Notes under the pieces: model-generated
Databases searched by the model: none
What the model was told of the DNA's origin: nothing
Seen by the model: the letters and a program-made list of their open reading frames with translations, nothing else
Translations under genes and position numbers: made by a program
From: Neelides folsomi
Taxonomy: Eukaryota > Arthropoda > Collembola > Neelipleona > Neelidae
Direction of reading: 5' to 3'
DNA: 64,000 nt
NCBI GenBank assembly: GCA_034687125.1
Contig: JAQGBZ010000073.1
Coordinates: 62,001-126,000, forward strand
Shown here: positions 1-14,300 of the stretch, in pieces
How the letters are laid out: each line of letters opens with the position of its first letter
How positions within the stretch are numbered: the stretch's first letter is position 1

Positions 1-3000
1 AAAAATGCATTCAATTTTTGAATGGAGTAGGTCACTTGATATTTGATAGAGTATTTAAATCTTTACATGAATGTATAGTATTTCGATGCGTGAAATTGAA
101 CTGGAAGGAAAGTTTGCTAAAGGTACGTATATAAATAGTAGTAGGTAATAAATGTTCAGTGCCTGCTTCTTTTATGATAACTCTCTCAAGCTTCAGGAAA
201 TATACCAGAGAACTCACGAATGTTCCGTTAGAATCAAACATTAATTAATGAATCCTATTCAAGATATTTAGTGTGTAAAGCCCCAAGAACTTTTGTATAT
301 TTTGCCATTTTCCATCCCATTAACTAGCTCATGGCAGTGAAACTAAATTATAATTTGTTTGAAGATTTTTAGGAAGCACAATTTTTTTATTTTAATAAAC
401 CCCAACTTCCCCATGCATTTCATTCTGTTAAAATGAAAATGAACGGTTACACGGAAAATGCATAAATGTCCGAACCTGCACGCTGGTCGGAAAATGGCAT
501 TTGATGAAACTCGGTCAGAAACTGAAATAAACATGTTGTATTTACATTGTCCTAATTCTACTTTGACATATGTCGTCTTCGTCAACTTGGGAATTCTGAA
601 ACTACGTATCAAAATTGAATATCCTGAATATACCCTTTTCTTATATTTTGAATACGATCCAACACATTTTCGAGTAGAAAAATGTCAGGTGCAGAAAGAA
701 TTCATACGCCATGCTTGGGAAGATGCAGTCTTTATACTAAAATACACACACCAAGGAATTCGTCTTTTGAGAAAAAGATGAATAGATAGAGAGTACGAGA
801 AACGATATGAGAGTTTAAGTGAAATCAGGATTCATTTGAGGTTTCTATTCCGATTCATTTTTTGCATTCTATATTCTGTAGGTCATCCAACCATAGTTAA
901 ATGAGTTAAATCCACAGTAAGATATTTTTATTCCATTTTGAGAGTTTATATGCTTGCATTTAATTTTACTTTGAATGAAAAAAAACCTTTGAAAACATGA
1001 ATAATCTCTTGCGGTACACAGATGCTTTTATTCAAATGCGATAAATATGTATGGTGCTTAACTCGCAATCATTAAATCTTTCCCACAGCCCTACATTGCA
1101 TTGCCAGAAAAGAGAAAGAAGGGATATTTGCATTCTTTTATATTAGTTTATTCACGATTCATACATTAAGTTTTAAATAAATTTTGTTCTACAGTTGGGT
1201 CTCATTAATTATTTACAAATAGAATTAACTGAGGAATCAGGACGATTAATAATTTAGGAAAACATGTGATTAAATAACAATGATGTTTTCATAATTATTA
1301 CCTTTCTGATAATTTAATTGCAAGTTTTAAGCAATTCTTATTATACTAATTGTTCAACATGGTCAAATGCAAATCCTTTCAAACATTTCTTTTCCTTCTT
1401 TTACTCGTAAGCTTGAAAGGTGTAATAATGTAATAAAGCATTAATGCAATAATGAACAGATAATTTATAATTCCTTTCTTTTGGATTACTGAATGTAATT
1501 AAGATTTTTTCTGAACTGATAGAATGATTTAAATTAACTGTGAACATTATGCCCTTATTTTTATAATGAAATATGACATTTTTGAAAAGACCGGTTTTAG
1601 TTCATAAATATTTAAATTTTTTAGTTCTTACCTAAAATGACCAAAAATATTTCACTCTCTAAAAAGAAACGAGGCGTGAGAAGATCAAAAGTGAAAAAGT
1701 GTTAATTTGCATCCATATAAAGTAATTTCTACGATACAGACTAAATGCTAGTCGTCTCCACACATTAAATATTCTCAAAAGAAGTTACATAAAAATATTA
1801 TTTATAATCACTTAAAAATGTGATTCATGTATATTGTATGTAATTGTAAACATTCAAGTGTCATATTACAATAAAAAAATATTTCAAATAATACAAAAAG
1901 TCCCATCTTTAAGCTTTTTAACATAATAAATAATTGCTTGTAATATTTTTTTTGGCTGTCTTGTTGTAAATCATGTTTATGATGCTAACAAATTCCGAGA
2001 CATTTGTTATTCTTTAAAGGAGAAGAATTCTTTTAAAAGCCCCAGTCGGTTTATTACGCGCATTCCTTCGTTGGTCGAGAAATCGACGACAAGCTGAGAA
2101 GTGATGCAATGATGCTGATTTTAGGAATGACAACTCATTAAGACCCATTTTCTATCAACTTTTAATACGTAATAGGGCGATTATAACCATTTCAAAAAAG
2201 TATTCATCCAACAAGTTTTAATTGGAGAATTCTCTTAGCACATTTCACCATGAAGCCTCCTTGACAGCTTCGTCATTTATTTAATATTAAACTTTCCGCT
2301 CTTTAAAGGCATTACAATTCAATTTATCAATTAAGACATAGCAGAGAGAGCGCGCGAAGAATGAAATTCCTCATTGATCCCAAGACTCTTGAAGAGAGCG
2401 CGTCCGATTGTTGTGTCAATGAAAATAATTACTAATGGGATCTGATAATTCCGGAGGTGTGTCTCTCGACATTTGCGATAGGGTCGAGTCTCTGTCTAAT
2501 TAGAATGAACTCTTCGAACCAACTACCTGCGTACATAATAGGTTAAAATCCCATGGCGAAGTTCTTCAACATCTTCCTGGGGTTTGAGCTGAGAGAAGAA
2601 ATGCAGGAACTGCGAGGGTTTTCATGCGGAGCTTTATTGCACCTATTACTCGGGATGTTGTATCACAGACATTGAGGACTGCCTTGGAGAACCGCCGTGT
2701 TGAAGATAGGTCGGATAGGGTCTAGTTGCTTTTGTGCAAGTACAAAGTTTTCATTCCACCGTACAAATTGTATTGTAGGAAATTGCGAGGAACCTCTCGG
2801 CTTCCTAACTTTCATATATGCCTCTTTCGGTCTAACTATGCAAGACAAGAAGTAACTGTAAACCTTTGAGCGTGGTGAATTTTAACTTGACTTTTTCCAT
2901 CTCGAGGCTCTTCCCAGCGAATGAGCAATAATGCATGTGTAGTTATGGGGGATTCTTACATCCTCATAGAGTCCTCATATTAAGAATGAGATATAATGAT

Positions 3001-6000
3001 CTGCTCTGTTTACTTGCCTTTCAAGTGGCTTTGACTTGTCGCATTGAGATGGCTGGAGCGCCAATTAGCTCTGTCGCTCTTGTGAAAAAAGTATATCTCC
3101 TGGACGGCCCTTTTAAGAATGGTTCAAATTAAGTTCTCGACTTCTTCCTATACATCACGAGTTTAGGCTATGAGATTCAAACTTCACGTACATACGTAAA
3201 TGGTATATGGTTTGCTCTTGGCACTTGGAAGAAAAACGGCCTTTGGAATTTATTATATGGCTTCCTATTGTGTGCGCAGTTTCAATGAAGGTAATACTCG
3301 AAGAAGATTAGGAATGATAAATTCCAATCCCACTTATTAGGACGAGGACGAAGAGTGAAGCAGCAGCAAACCCTTCCTCAAAGGGTTGATAGCCTTTTAT
3401 TTCATCCCCCTCTTATTACTCTTGTGGGTTCAATTCTATAAGTGAGTTTTGACGAGCCACTACTGCTCTTACGCACCTTTCTTCAAACTCGTTTCTTGAG
3501 CTCCATTATAATTTGAATTTTGATATCATTCATTTTCAATATCAATCGGAACACTTCCTCAGTTCTTTATAGAATTAATTAACTTACGTCATATGCATGA
3601 ATGAACCAAAATTCGTGTGTGTGTGTGTGTGTGGAAGGAGTAAGTTTAGGCATGTGTGTAGTATAAGCAGAGACTGAGGGCATTCAACGGCCAAATTATC
3701 GCTTGGGCATCGCGTACATTTTCAAGTAAATCTAAAAAGTGTTGTAATTCATAAATGGTAATTTTTCTCACTCCCATCATTCATCCTGTGCAGAGGGAAT
3801 TCAAAGAACTCAATTAAAAAGTAAAGTGTCAAGGCAAACACAATGTTTATATGAGAGGCTCCTTCCTTAAATGAATTGAACATAATCCTTACCTTCATAA
3901 ACTAATCATACGGAATTGAGCAATCTAGTCAAATTGCAATTATAGTGTTAAGGAAATTTGCTCAATGATTTTGGGCATTTGGAAATTATTAAAATAATAT
4001 TCTCCAATTAAGCCCACGAGAAAATAACTTTACATGCTAGTGAGACGAATAAGGTTTGAGGGCCCAAAAATGTCTTAGCGTCTAACATGCAACGAGAACG
4101 TGATATAAACCATTATTATATTACTCTTGTCACGAAATTAAAAAATAAACAGTTTATTAGATTTCATATTACAGTGGAAAAGTCAATAAAAAAAATAAAT
4201 GGGGCGAAATTTGCTCTGGGCTCATGTTAAATTAGAAGAGAGCGAGAGCAAGACGACCTAATCTTTAGAAGGTTAATGAAAGAGAGAAACTTAAACACAC
4301 ACAAGTTATAAACCAGCAAAGTGACTCTTTTACAACCGGGCACTATTCTCAGTTATCAGCTAACTTTAATTCTTTTTTTACAAGTGTCAAGTGGAGTTGG
4401 AGAGTAAATAGTCTGTGTTTAAATTGCTCAAGTTGATCCGTACCTTACTCGTTCTTTGTGTAATTAGGCCATGGAATTAGATTTTCAAGAAGTTCTGGTG
4501 AAGTGACCTAAAACATCCCAATAAAATCATGGACTATAATACTCCTCAACTGCACAAGCAACTCACAATAGTAGAATGAATCTCTGAGAGTGAGAGAATG
4601 TGCGTTGAATTGGAATAATAGAACAGAAGATGCCGTGTGTGGGAAGGGGGAGGCAAAATCTTATTATTTTTATATCGTAATTATAACGATGATTGACGAG
4701 GGAGTAAATTTTACCTTCCCTCTTGTGTCTTCGCCGCCCTACATTCTCCCCCACCACTTGAAGGAAGGAGCAACAATGCGGGCATTTATCCTCATCAGCT
4801 AGTCAACATCCAGAAGTGTAGATTAAGAAAGAGAATGTGAGTCTCAAGAGAGATTTATTCGTTCTCTTGACCAAGTCTCGATCGAGGACTCGAAATACCA
4901 TTTGGAAATGAGGGAGTGGGAACGTCGCAGGAGAGGAAGGAGTCCACAACTGGTGGTGATCAATTAATAAGAGATTACCAGACTCCCTCTTCGTCTCTGA
5001 TAAGTTGGTCGAAATGGTCATAAACCATGGAGGATATAAGAACGTATTATTAATAATATTAGATGTATAAAAAACGGACGTAAGATGCAGTAGCATATGT
5101 GGTTATGTGTATAGAGATAGGGTTGGTGTGAGCTCTGCCTTATGATCAAAAAAGTGAAGAGAATATTAAAAGAAAGGTTGTTCAAAGACCTTGGAGAAAA
5201 TGAGGTACGAAGGCGCCTGAGGAAATTCTTTCTTTAGATCTATGTATTAAGTACGCTCCAAGATGTTAGAGAAAATTCTTCTTACAATAAAATTACGCCC
5301 GTCCCTGCTGAGCAGTCATTTTTTCACCGTACTCCCTTCGAGGCTTTATATTATAAGTAGAATCAGATGGAGATAGGGTTTAAAAGAATCCATGGAGGCT
5401 GTCAGAGTCCTTCTGGTAATCTCCAATGCATCCTTCTCCCTCTTCGGCCTCTCCTCAATTTGAGATCTCCACCATCTCTTCTCGCCTTCCTCGGCTACCG
5501 TCCCACCGCCAGACACCACTAAAAGCGAACCACCATAAAAAACAGATTAATATTAATCGGCTCTTCAGGCTATTGAATTGTAATTTTATTTTGACTAACC
5601 GTGCGAAACCGAACTAATTTCTCTTTCTTCAATTTGGTCCTAGACCAAAATAGAAAGGTTGAGTTCCTCAATATGCTTTTAGCTCCTTCAATTATCCACC
5701 GGCTGCTCAGCGGAATTTCTCATTACAGTAGAGAGCGTGTAAAGAGGTAGACTTATCAGTACAGTTAAATACTTTTTTTAATTGTGTTAAAACATTTACT
5801 TTGATTTAACACAATCATGGCGCAATATTCCAATATGCCAAATATGTACACACATTCATACAAGCCGTTAAAATTGTCGACAGGCTCCCATTATCAATTA
5901 TTCACACCTCTGGGTCTATGCAAATGAAATGGGTAAGCTAAAAGAGAAATTATTCTGGCAGGGTATAAATGCCAGCTCGCTTTATTATGCAAGAATGTTT

Positions 6001-8566
6001 ATTACGGTGGAATTTTGAGCTTGAGAATCAATTTCTTGCTACTCGTTATGAAACTAGAACTGTTAAATTTGAGAATTTATCATCCAATCTCCCATTTAAG
6101 GAATTAAACTCGATTATGAGAAAATTTATTGCCCCAAGATCTCCTTTTATCTCCCTCTAAAAAAAGTCGTAAACTAATTTAAATCTCGTAAAATAACCAT
6201 ACGCTCTCTCCATTCTCAACAATCTCTCTGGCTCCTTTTCCACATCCCTCTGATAAATGCCTATTGAAGAATTAAAAGAGGTGGAGGAATGATGAGAGGA
6301 GGATGATAAGCACAGTGATTGATAACAACCTATTGCGATACCACGCTAAATATGAAAGAGGAAATGTGAGAGGCTCTTGCGTATTCAATTTCCTATCTCA
6401 ATCCGTATAAATCTTGGGAGAGTAGAGAGGATAATATGGTCAGTATGAACATCATGCAAATATATTTTATACCAGACTCACATTCTGTCATTCAGTACTT
6501 ATTCACTGTATATGGTATATACATATGGTTAGTAAGCAATATATTCGTCTAACGTGTCATACATCAATAGATATGTGCACGGGCTGACTTATCTTCTAGT
6601 TATATGAAGGTGAAGAGAAGGAGATTGCTGCCATTATGAAGGCTTATGAAAGATTAAAGAATCTTAAATTATTCTTACAGTTTTAAACACTGGTCCATTT
6701 ATGGCTAAGGAATGTAGTCAAATTATCTCTCGATCGGCATTGTTGTAAATAATAATAAATGATTGGCCGCATAAGCTGATTGATTGTGCTTTGAGTGGTG
6801 GATTGTCAAATAGGGATCTCGGACTCCGATGGCATTTCTTTCAATTCTTATCTCGAGAAATCCAAGAGCTGTGAAAACCAATCTCTCCTCTGCCTCTCCA
6901 TTTATGAACACACCTTCATTGTTCCCGTCCTTTAGAACTAAAAGGACGAATGACTCTGAAATCTGATTCAATTTGAACAGGAGATACAATAAACACATAA
7001 ACATGTCTGGATTCGCTCAGTTCATAAGACTGCCTTTAAAGTACAAGAGGGCCTTATTGAGAAGAATCTTCTGAATTAGTCATTGGCCAATTTTTAATAC
7101 CCACATACATTGAAAGTTATTAATTTCATAAGGTCTTTAAAAGTTCGACCGGCCCAATGTTAATTCTTTTAGCATGAACAAACAAACGGATGGAGTAATT
7201 CAATTGAATTGTATAATATTAATACTAATTGTACTTGGCTCTGTGAATGCTTTATTTGTTTGCAACCTTTTTAATTATGTATTTATATCAGTTGGCCTTT
7301 AATGACGATGACGAATCAAAAAAGATTTATTAAGAGTTCCAATGAATAGAAAGCAAAAGTCCGTAAAATATTTCGTATATTTAGACCTATCGAACACAAG
7401 ATTTAATCAACACATCCCTTAGCTTTGATGCAACTAAGGATGATTTTACAAAATGTTGATAGACATTTAGATTGAAATTAACGTGTAAATTATGCACACC
7501 TTCTTTATTTAACATTATCAGCATACGCCGTGGTACTTGTTATTACGCATTTACATTGTACATTTACAGGTATGTACTTTTATGTAAATCTTTCCAAGTG
7601 CAATGGATCAACATTGCCATTCGATTGCAAAGTTGAGGATCTTAACAGATGTGGGTGGATTTTAAGGAAACGGTAAAGGTGGTTATTAAAATAAGGCAGC
7701 GTAGGTATGAAGATCAAGTGAACTTTACTTAACATCTGATTAAAAGAGCGATCCTAAATAATATGATAATTAGAGTTATATTCATGAGATTCCTCAGCCG
7801 ATGAAGAAATTTACAAGCGGACTTGCACATTTAATTTTCAATATTCATGAACATCAAGGGAGTATTTTACCTAAATTACCCTGTTAATTAATGACATTAA
7901 AATATTTCCAAAGTCAAGCCTTAAAGAATTAATTGAATTTCATGTTTTATCCAATGTATTTGCATTTACGATGTTTACTAATACCTTTTTCTTATTGAGA
8001 CATGGTTTGGTTGAGCATTCATCAATGTGTGATTTAGAGATTTGCCGTCAAATCTCAAGGATGAGGCCTTTAAGAACACAAAGTTAACTAACGATAATTA
8101 GTTGATTTGACTTACTTAGCTTACAAAATATCATTGTAACTCACACTTACTAAGGCTGAGCCCAAAGAAACGTTTTTCCGCATTTAAAAACATGAACCCT
8201 TTTTAACAAAATTAAGCTTATTGTTAATGTATTTTTCAATGCTAACAATAAAAGTAAACTAATGTAAACGAAAGCTAGCTGGATAATTAATGTTTTAACT
8301 AACTAACTTATTTTGTGTGGGTTCTACCGTAATGCACCATTGCAATGTAGCATAACTATAATTATAATCTACTTGTATGTATAGTATCCAATTAATTATT
8401 CTACGTATAAATATAATGAGCAAAACTTGTAATTGTGGTGGCTTATTGATATAAGAATACCTATGCTATGTACATTATGATATTTTGCGCCCAAGTTCAA
8501 ATACACGACATTGATTAATGTATTTTAATCATTGTCTTTATTTACATTGGATAGGTTTTTTTATAG
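1..8566. other. AT-rich region with no supportable gene
   Basis: No open frame here has a recognisable domain or a consistent set of splice partners. The longest plus-strand frame (458-781, 107 codons) has ordinary AT-driven composition and no known motif. The stretch near 2540-3130 is somewhat richer in G+C but both strands are interrupted by stops. A GT microsatellite at 3615-3633 is the only clear simple repeat. The region could be intergenic or the upstream part of a large intron. Confidence 0.6.
3615..3633. repeat. (GT)n microsatellite
   Basis: An uninterrupted run of alternating G and T, about nine and a half units, in noncoding AT-rich DNA. Runs of this kind are usually length-polymorphic. 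Confidence 0.9.
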
Positions 8567-8824
8567 ATTATACCAACTTCTCTTAAATATAGGAGTAATG
8601 AAAATGAGTTAGTAACTTTGGAAATTTCTCAAATAAACAAAAACTTTTAATTCTTTAAATAAAAAACCCAATTCTCGGTATTCCTGCAATGTTCTCTAAA
8701 GTTGAAAAGATTTGAATTTCTTTGAATTTCATTTTTCGAAAATTCATTTTTTGTTTATTTGATAAATTTCCTAAGTTACTAACTCATTTTCATTACTCCC
8801 ATATTTAAGAGAAGTTGATATAAT
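8567..8824. repeat. Foldback element with 77-bp inverted arms
   Basis: The left arm (8567-8643) and the reverse complement of the right arm (8748-8824) align over 77 bases with four mismatches and no gaps by my reading. They flank a 104-base spacer. The arms share the block GAGTTAGTAACTT near their middle. The spacer contains a short tandem copy of TTTGAATTTC. No transposase frame lies inside and I see no clear target-site duplication. It may be a nonautonomous foldback or MITE-type element, or a locus transcribed into a long hairpin RNA. Confidence 0.85.
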
Positions 8825-9026
8825 TTGTAGAGCTTCTATTTCTGAAAGGAATTTCAAGCAATAACTTATGGTATATTATTGCATTTACAAGCAACAAATT
8901 TTAGTTGGCTGTTCATTTCGATCATTCCATGCTGAACCTTAAGGGTGTGTCTTTCAATCTTTTCAATTTTTCATGTACCTGTGACTTCACTTCATTCTCG
9001 AATTTATTGTAAAACTCTAAAATGAA

Positions 9027-9437
9027 CTATTTTTTTAATTTTACATTGTTCTCATTATTAATTAGTTTGAATTTATATTGGAAGTCGCTCGAATTGAAGA
9101 ATGCGAACCTATTAACGCAAGATGATAAAAGAAGCCCATAAATAACAAAAGGTGCATACAAGACCAATTTCATATCCCATTGTTGATCAAAAATATCATT
9201 AGGAAGCTGAACAGATGACGTGTATCCATGAAAAAGGGTGGTGGCTGAGCTTGCGAGATTTTTAACAACTCCCGACTTAGGATTTGTTACAACAATGGGG
9301 ATCCAAAAGAGGAAATTCCTCAAAAATGATTCAAAAGTACAAGTCCAAAAGGGAGCGGAACTGAGATGAGTTAAAATGATACGGATCAGAAGTGGAGCAA
9401 ACGTGTGTTTCAGAGGAACTTTATAATAAAGGTTGAG
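9027..9437 (-). CDS. Possible orphan 3'-terminal coding exon, unknown membrane protein
   Basis: The minus strand is open for 136 codons plus a stop. The open stretch follows a good splice acceptor: a pyrimidine-rich tract, CTGCAG, then CTTTAG just before position 9437. Only the CTTTAG acceptor leaves a long open frame. The peptide has two hydrophobic stretches, one around FLFWIPIVV and one around LVLYAPFVIYGLLLSS, and ends in a Lys/Asn-rich tail. An AATAAA lies about 20 bases beyond the stop (9003-9008). There is no ATG near the start, so if real it must be spliced to an upstream exon. I could not identify one: the nearest donor (GTAAGT ending an exon at 9549) gives the wrong phase. I do not recognise the family. 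Confidence 0.28.
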   Translation of the reverse strand, partial: LNLYYKVPLKHTFAPLLIRIILTHLSSAPFWTCTFESFLRNFLFWIPIVVTNPKSGVVKNLASSATTLFHGYTSSVQLPNDIFDQQWDMKLVLYAPFVIYGLLLSSCVNRFAFFNSSDFQYKFKLINNENNVKLKK

Positions 9438-10306
9438 CTAAAGCTGCAGGAATGGGGAAAAACTCATTTTTCATTTCATGCGGTCTTTTGTGAAAGTTAA
9501 TGGAAGGTAAAAGCTTCTGTTTTATTTTGCCAAATCATCCCAACTTACCCATGCCCATAACCTTACAGCTTAACTCACATTTTATCCTTATAACTTAAAA
9601 GTACTTAAACATTTTCTTATATAATGCACAATTTTTCGCTTCCAAGCATACGAGCTCCCTGCCGTGGAAATGCTAAATGTCCGAAGTATGTACAGATATC
9701 TGTATGTAAAAAAGTAAAAACCATACATCTGCTTTAATGCAGTCGCTAACGACGTGTATAAATTGCTTAGATAAAATGTAATGTCATGTGAGTAAAAGCA
9801 CATTAGACCATGTTCGGTTTCTCAACCGTAATATACATATAAAGCGATCCGTTGAACGAATAACTAATTTACAAACTTTTTCTTTCTTTCAGGAAGCGAT
9901 CTGTGAGTAGTGGTTTTAACAACGAGATCAAATATCTCTTTATGAGACATCGCCGGATGCCATTAGAGTAAACCACAAATGTGATTTGGATTTTGGTAAA
10001 GCTTTGAAGATCTGCGGAAAACCCAATCATTATTTCAACATATTATTTGCATACACGTCCACAAGGAACGGGAACCAAATGTTCAATCTCACCTGCAAAT
10101 AAAAAAAATTGATCTAAGAATTCAAAGAAAGCTTAATCGATTGACGCTATCGGCTTGAATGGAAAAATCGTGAGGAGAGCGAGAATGAAAAAGAATCTCC
10201 CAAGAGAGGAAAATTGAAATTGAATTAAAAAAGGAATGGCAAATTCCTCACTCTCCTCATTCACAATGATTTAAAAGGAAGTCACGGGGAGAAGAACGTC
10301 GAAGCA

Positions 10307-11383
10307 ATGGCTCCTTTGACATACAGTTGGATCGCCCTGACGGCGGCCACTCCCGTCGTCATGGTCCTTATAACCTGGGCCCTGGCCGTGTTCCATTGTC
10401 GAAAAAACGAGTGGCGATCCATGGACGTGTTTCTTGTGGCGATTTTGTCCCAAAGTGTGATTCAGCAGTTCCTCGGGTTCGTCTTCGCCCTCCTTTCCCT
10501 CCTCAAAGTAGGGAGTTTGACCGGAGATGCCCTGTGTACAGGAATGCTCTGGTTTTTCACTTGTATCCCCATCTTCAAAGGCCTTACAGTCGTCTCCTTG
10601 GGGCTCGACCGATTCTTCAACCTCAAGTGGCCATACCGCTACCGGCTCTCCGTTCGCCGGAACCAAGTCCGCTACCACGTGGGGGTATTGGCCATCCTCA
10701 GCACGGTGGTTGGCTTTGCGACGGTTCTCACGGGTGGCAACGGCAGCACCAATATCGGCAATGGGAGCAGTTCTTGGGGGAATGGGAATTTTGAATTCCA
10801 TCATCATGTGCTTCAAGAGCCGCAGAGGAACAACCGAACCTCATACTCGTTTGATCAGTGCAGTTTCATCCCATATGGGTTGGACGTGAAATTCATCCTG
10901 TTCTACATGACCTTGCATTCCCTCTTGATTTTACTTGGCCTCGCCACTTTGCTCGTCCTAAAGTTCTACCTCTGTTGTCGTAAATATCCAGTTATGAACC
11001 GCTCCACCTCTGACCTAAATGTCCTCGCCCCAACCCTATCAAACACCTCAACGGCCTCCTCCTCGGTTTCTTCGGAGAACCAGCGGAAGAACAATACCAA
11101 TTTCCAGCACCCGCCAGCCACCGTCAACCCTCTGGCCGCCATCCACTTGCCAGCTGTCCACGGTCACGGAAGTCCCTTCTCCGAGCTCACTAACGGATTT
11201 ACTCCTCCTGGGCTCTCTGCCAAGGCTGTGCTCAACATGCCGCAGTTCAAACCGCCGAAGAAAAGGGCGAGGAATCCGCCTCAGATCCTCAGCAGTTTGA
11301 GCCAAGCCCAGCCTGACCTCCGCGTTTCAACGGCCGCAGCCATCCTTGGGCTCACCATCCTCACCACGCACGTCCCGCTCCTC
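10307..11383 (+). CDS. GPCR coding exon 1 (TM1-TM6)
   Basis: Encodes residues 1-359, from the start codon to the middle of TM6. The donor is CTC|GTGAGT and ends in phase 0. G+C is clearly higher than in the flanks. A shadow frame of 181 codons runs antisense over it. The frame stays open past the donor to a stop at 11446, but those extra residues are intron. Confidence 0.82.
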
Positions 11384-14300
11384 GTGAGTCCTTTCAATTT
11401 CCCAATCAGCTCCGCTCCAGGAATACTAATTGCTGGCTCCAGCTAGTCACAAATGTGACTTACGAATAACTTACAAACCAATATGGGAGATTACGTAAAG
11501 GGAGATTCACCATTAACCCTCGGCCCCTGTTGCATTACCGAGACTCTTATCGCTTCCATGGATGGATTTCTTTGGCCGCCGGCCGGGCCAAATAACACTA
11601 CTATGTATTATGTAGTTAGGTTATATGCATGCTCATTTGAGAGATTAGACAATGGATTGCCTTGTGCGACGAGATAAACTTACCTGAGAGACACTCAAGA
11701 GTCGAACCAAGAGATGGGAGAGGACCATTAAGAATGAGAGAACTAATCGAGGATTCCACGGAGCTCAGTGAGAGATCTTTCTGACTCGAGTGGCAATTAT
11801 TCCTTGCGTCTTTACCCTACGGCCATCCAACTTTTTATTTAAATCTTTCTTTTTGTTCCGGTTCCTCAACATTTTTTCTCTATCGAGCCGAATCAAACAA
11901 TAAAATAAACTCTGGCAATTTACGACCCTATGTTTAATATTACACACAGAGAGTTGTAATAACATCATCATCGTAAAATTCATTTTTCTGACCATATTTA
12001 TTTTATCTTCTTTGCTCATTAATTCAGGTCGGCATTTGCTGCCGAACTCTTTAGATTTATCTCCTTTATTTGCCGATATGAGGAAATTGAAATTAAAAAT
12101 GAAAGTATTCTTAACTTTAAAGTTTCCAATTACCATATTACATTTACATTTACAAATTAATGTAGACATTTGGTATTGTCACTTTTTTAAAATTATGTAT
12201 TTGCATAAACAAAGTAGTAAAAATCAGACATAAAAATCGATCAATAGTAAAGTTATTTCAGCGAACCGTAATTCCTATTTTTTATTTTATTGTATGTAGT
12301 CCTTCAATTATGAACAAAAGCTATCCGTTCAATTTATTTTGATAAAGTTGTTTGATTGTTTGAATAATGGATACCTTTTAAATGCCCTTGATCAAAAAGT
12401 GTCAAATCATATGTTGAGAATGAGATCTTCGTTTAGAAACAAAGTTCAGTTACACTTTTAGCAGATCTAATTTGGTGTATATGAAATTAAATAAAAAAGG
12501 ACAAAAGAATATGTGCAATTCCGTTGGTTGAAATTTGAAATAAACCCCACAGCAAGAATTGCCGTTGCGGCTGTCCTTTCGACTTACTAACATTAATAAG
12601 AGTTTATAACACCGGGACTTCGAAATTCATCTATTGCAATTCATACTTCAATAATCCTCCCCAACAATTTACTTATTATAACAGGCGACGAGTTTATACG
12701 CTTAAATAAAGCTTATCGGATAATGGGTAGGGCCGTATTAGTTATATCCTCTATTAGTCCATTTGAGAAGAATTCGAGAATTATATTATCACATTGATAG
12801 TGCAGTCGGAATTCAATAAGAGTTAATCCTGCCAAATTGTAGCTTTATAAATCAATTTCCAAACATTATTAACGATAATTAACATGGACATGCCCAGACT
12901 AGACAAAATTACGAAAGACATTTCTTTGTGACTACAAATTAGCTCTGTAGTAATTAATGCAGGTTGTAATTTAAAGCATTGTTTGCATTTTGAGTGTTGA
13001 AATTATCAGATTCTTGAATGGAATTTGTGTACAATATAAGAATATATTATGAATAATTATATTAATTTATAGATTCTTACAATAAGCTAAATGGTAATAC
13101 AGGTATTGTCTTTGGAGCAATACCTTTCATCTCCTTATATTCAAATACTCCATTTCTTAGGCGGCGAACCATACAAATAATAAGAATGTATGAGTGGTAC
13201 TTCGTTTGTATGAAGCTTGAAATAAAATTTAATGTAAGCAAAATATTTCCTCATGGCCATATGGGAGTGTTCTATTATTTTAAAGAGTGTAAATCACTCT
13301 TCAATTTGCTTTCGTCTAAGGCGTGAGTGAAAAAGGAGGATAGTTAGTGTTTAAAAGGAAAGAGTGCGAATTGGGCTTAAAATTGAGAGGAAAACCATTA
13401 GAGGTAGATGATGGAGCTTTATGCTATATGTTAAATGTAATCGAAGTAAAGTAGTATGTAAAGTTAGTATTAAAGAAAGGAATTTTCTATTTTGCATTTT
13501 GGGAGAGGTTATTAAGTGCATTCATTATATTACATAGAGCTTCTACCCAATAAACAACTTTCACATTCTCTTGCTTTATAATTATAATTACAACACCTAA
13601 TTTGCAATTCATTACTTGGTTTAAATGAAAACCATGAATTCTTAAATGGCTTTTGGCCCCGTGCGTTTTGCCCATTAATTAAATGACATTTAATTCACGC
13701 CTGTTTCAATTTTCTTTAAAAATGGAAATATGATGAAAGAATTTTCCTCGCTCTTTAACATTCTTATACCATGCTGTTTTATGAGCTTTACATATTTTAT
13801 CTATTATGTCATTTAGCGTTTTAGCTCCCTTCAAGCACGAGATTACTTTAAATTGTTTAACTATGATAAAATGTTACAGTTTAAATAAATTATGTCATAA
13901 ATCTTTTATTCCCTTCAATACTAGTGCAAATTAATTATAGATAAGTGGATTCGACAGCGGAAGTCAATTTAAAATAGTAATTCCTTTCTTTATATTAAAA
14001 TATCAAGCAATTTCAAGTTAGCTAAGATTGGATTCTAAATATCCATGCAAAAATTTTAAATTCCGATCTCGCTTCAAATTCATGCATAAAAGCTCAATTT
14101 CTTGATTAAACAGTTCTTGAGAAGTAAACACTTGCCTATAAGCTTACTCCCTATATACCAATATTTTTCCTTCGATATCTTTGGTTTACATATTACTGTT
14201 TTATTGGTTAAGCATAGCTGTAATGTTGTGAGCAATAGAAAGAATTAGTGAGATTTTCTTAGCCAATTAATTGCGATGTATTATCTCTTCTTTTATTATG

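Noticed and set aside
458-781. 107-codon plus-strand open frame
   Set aside because: Starts and ends without regulatory or splice context and has no recognisable domain.
10271-10816. 181-codon open frame antisense to GPCR exon 1
   Set aside because: It lies wholly opposite the membrane-helix coding exon and is open only because of that exon's codon composition. No domain is visible.
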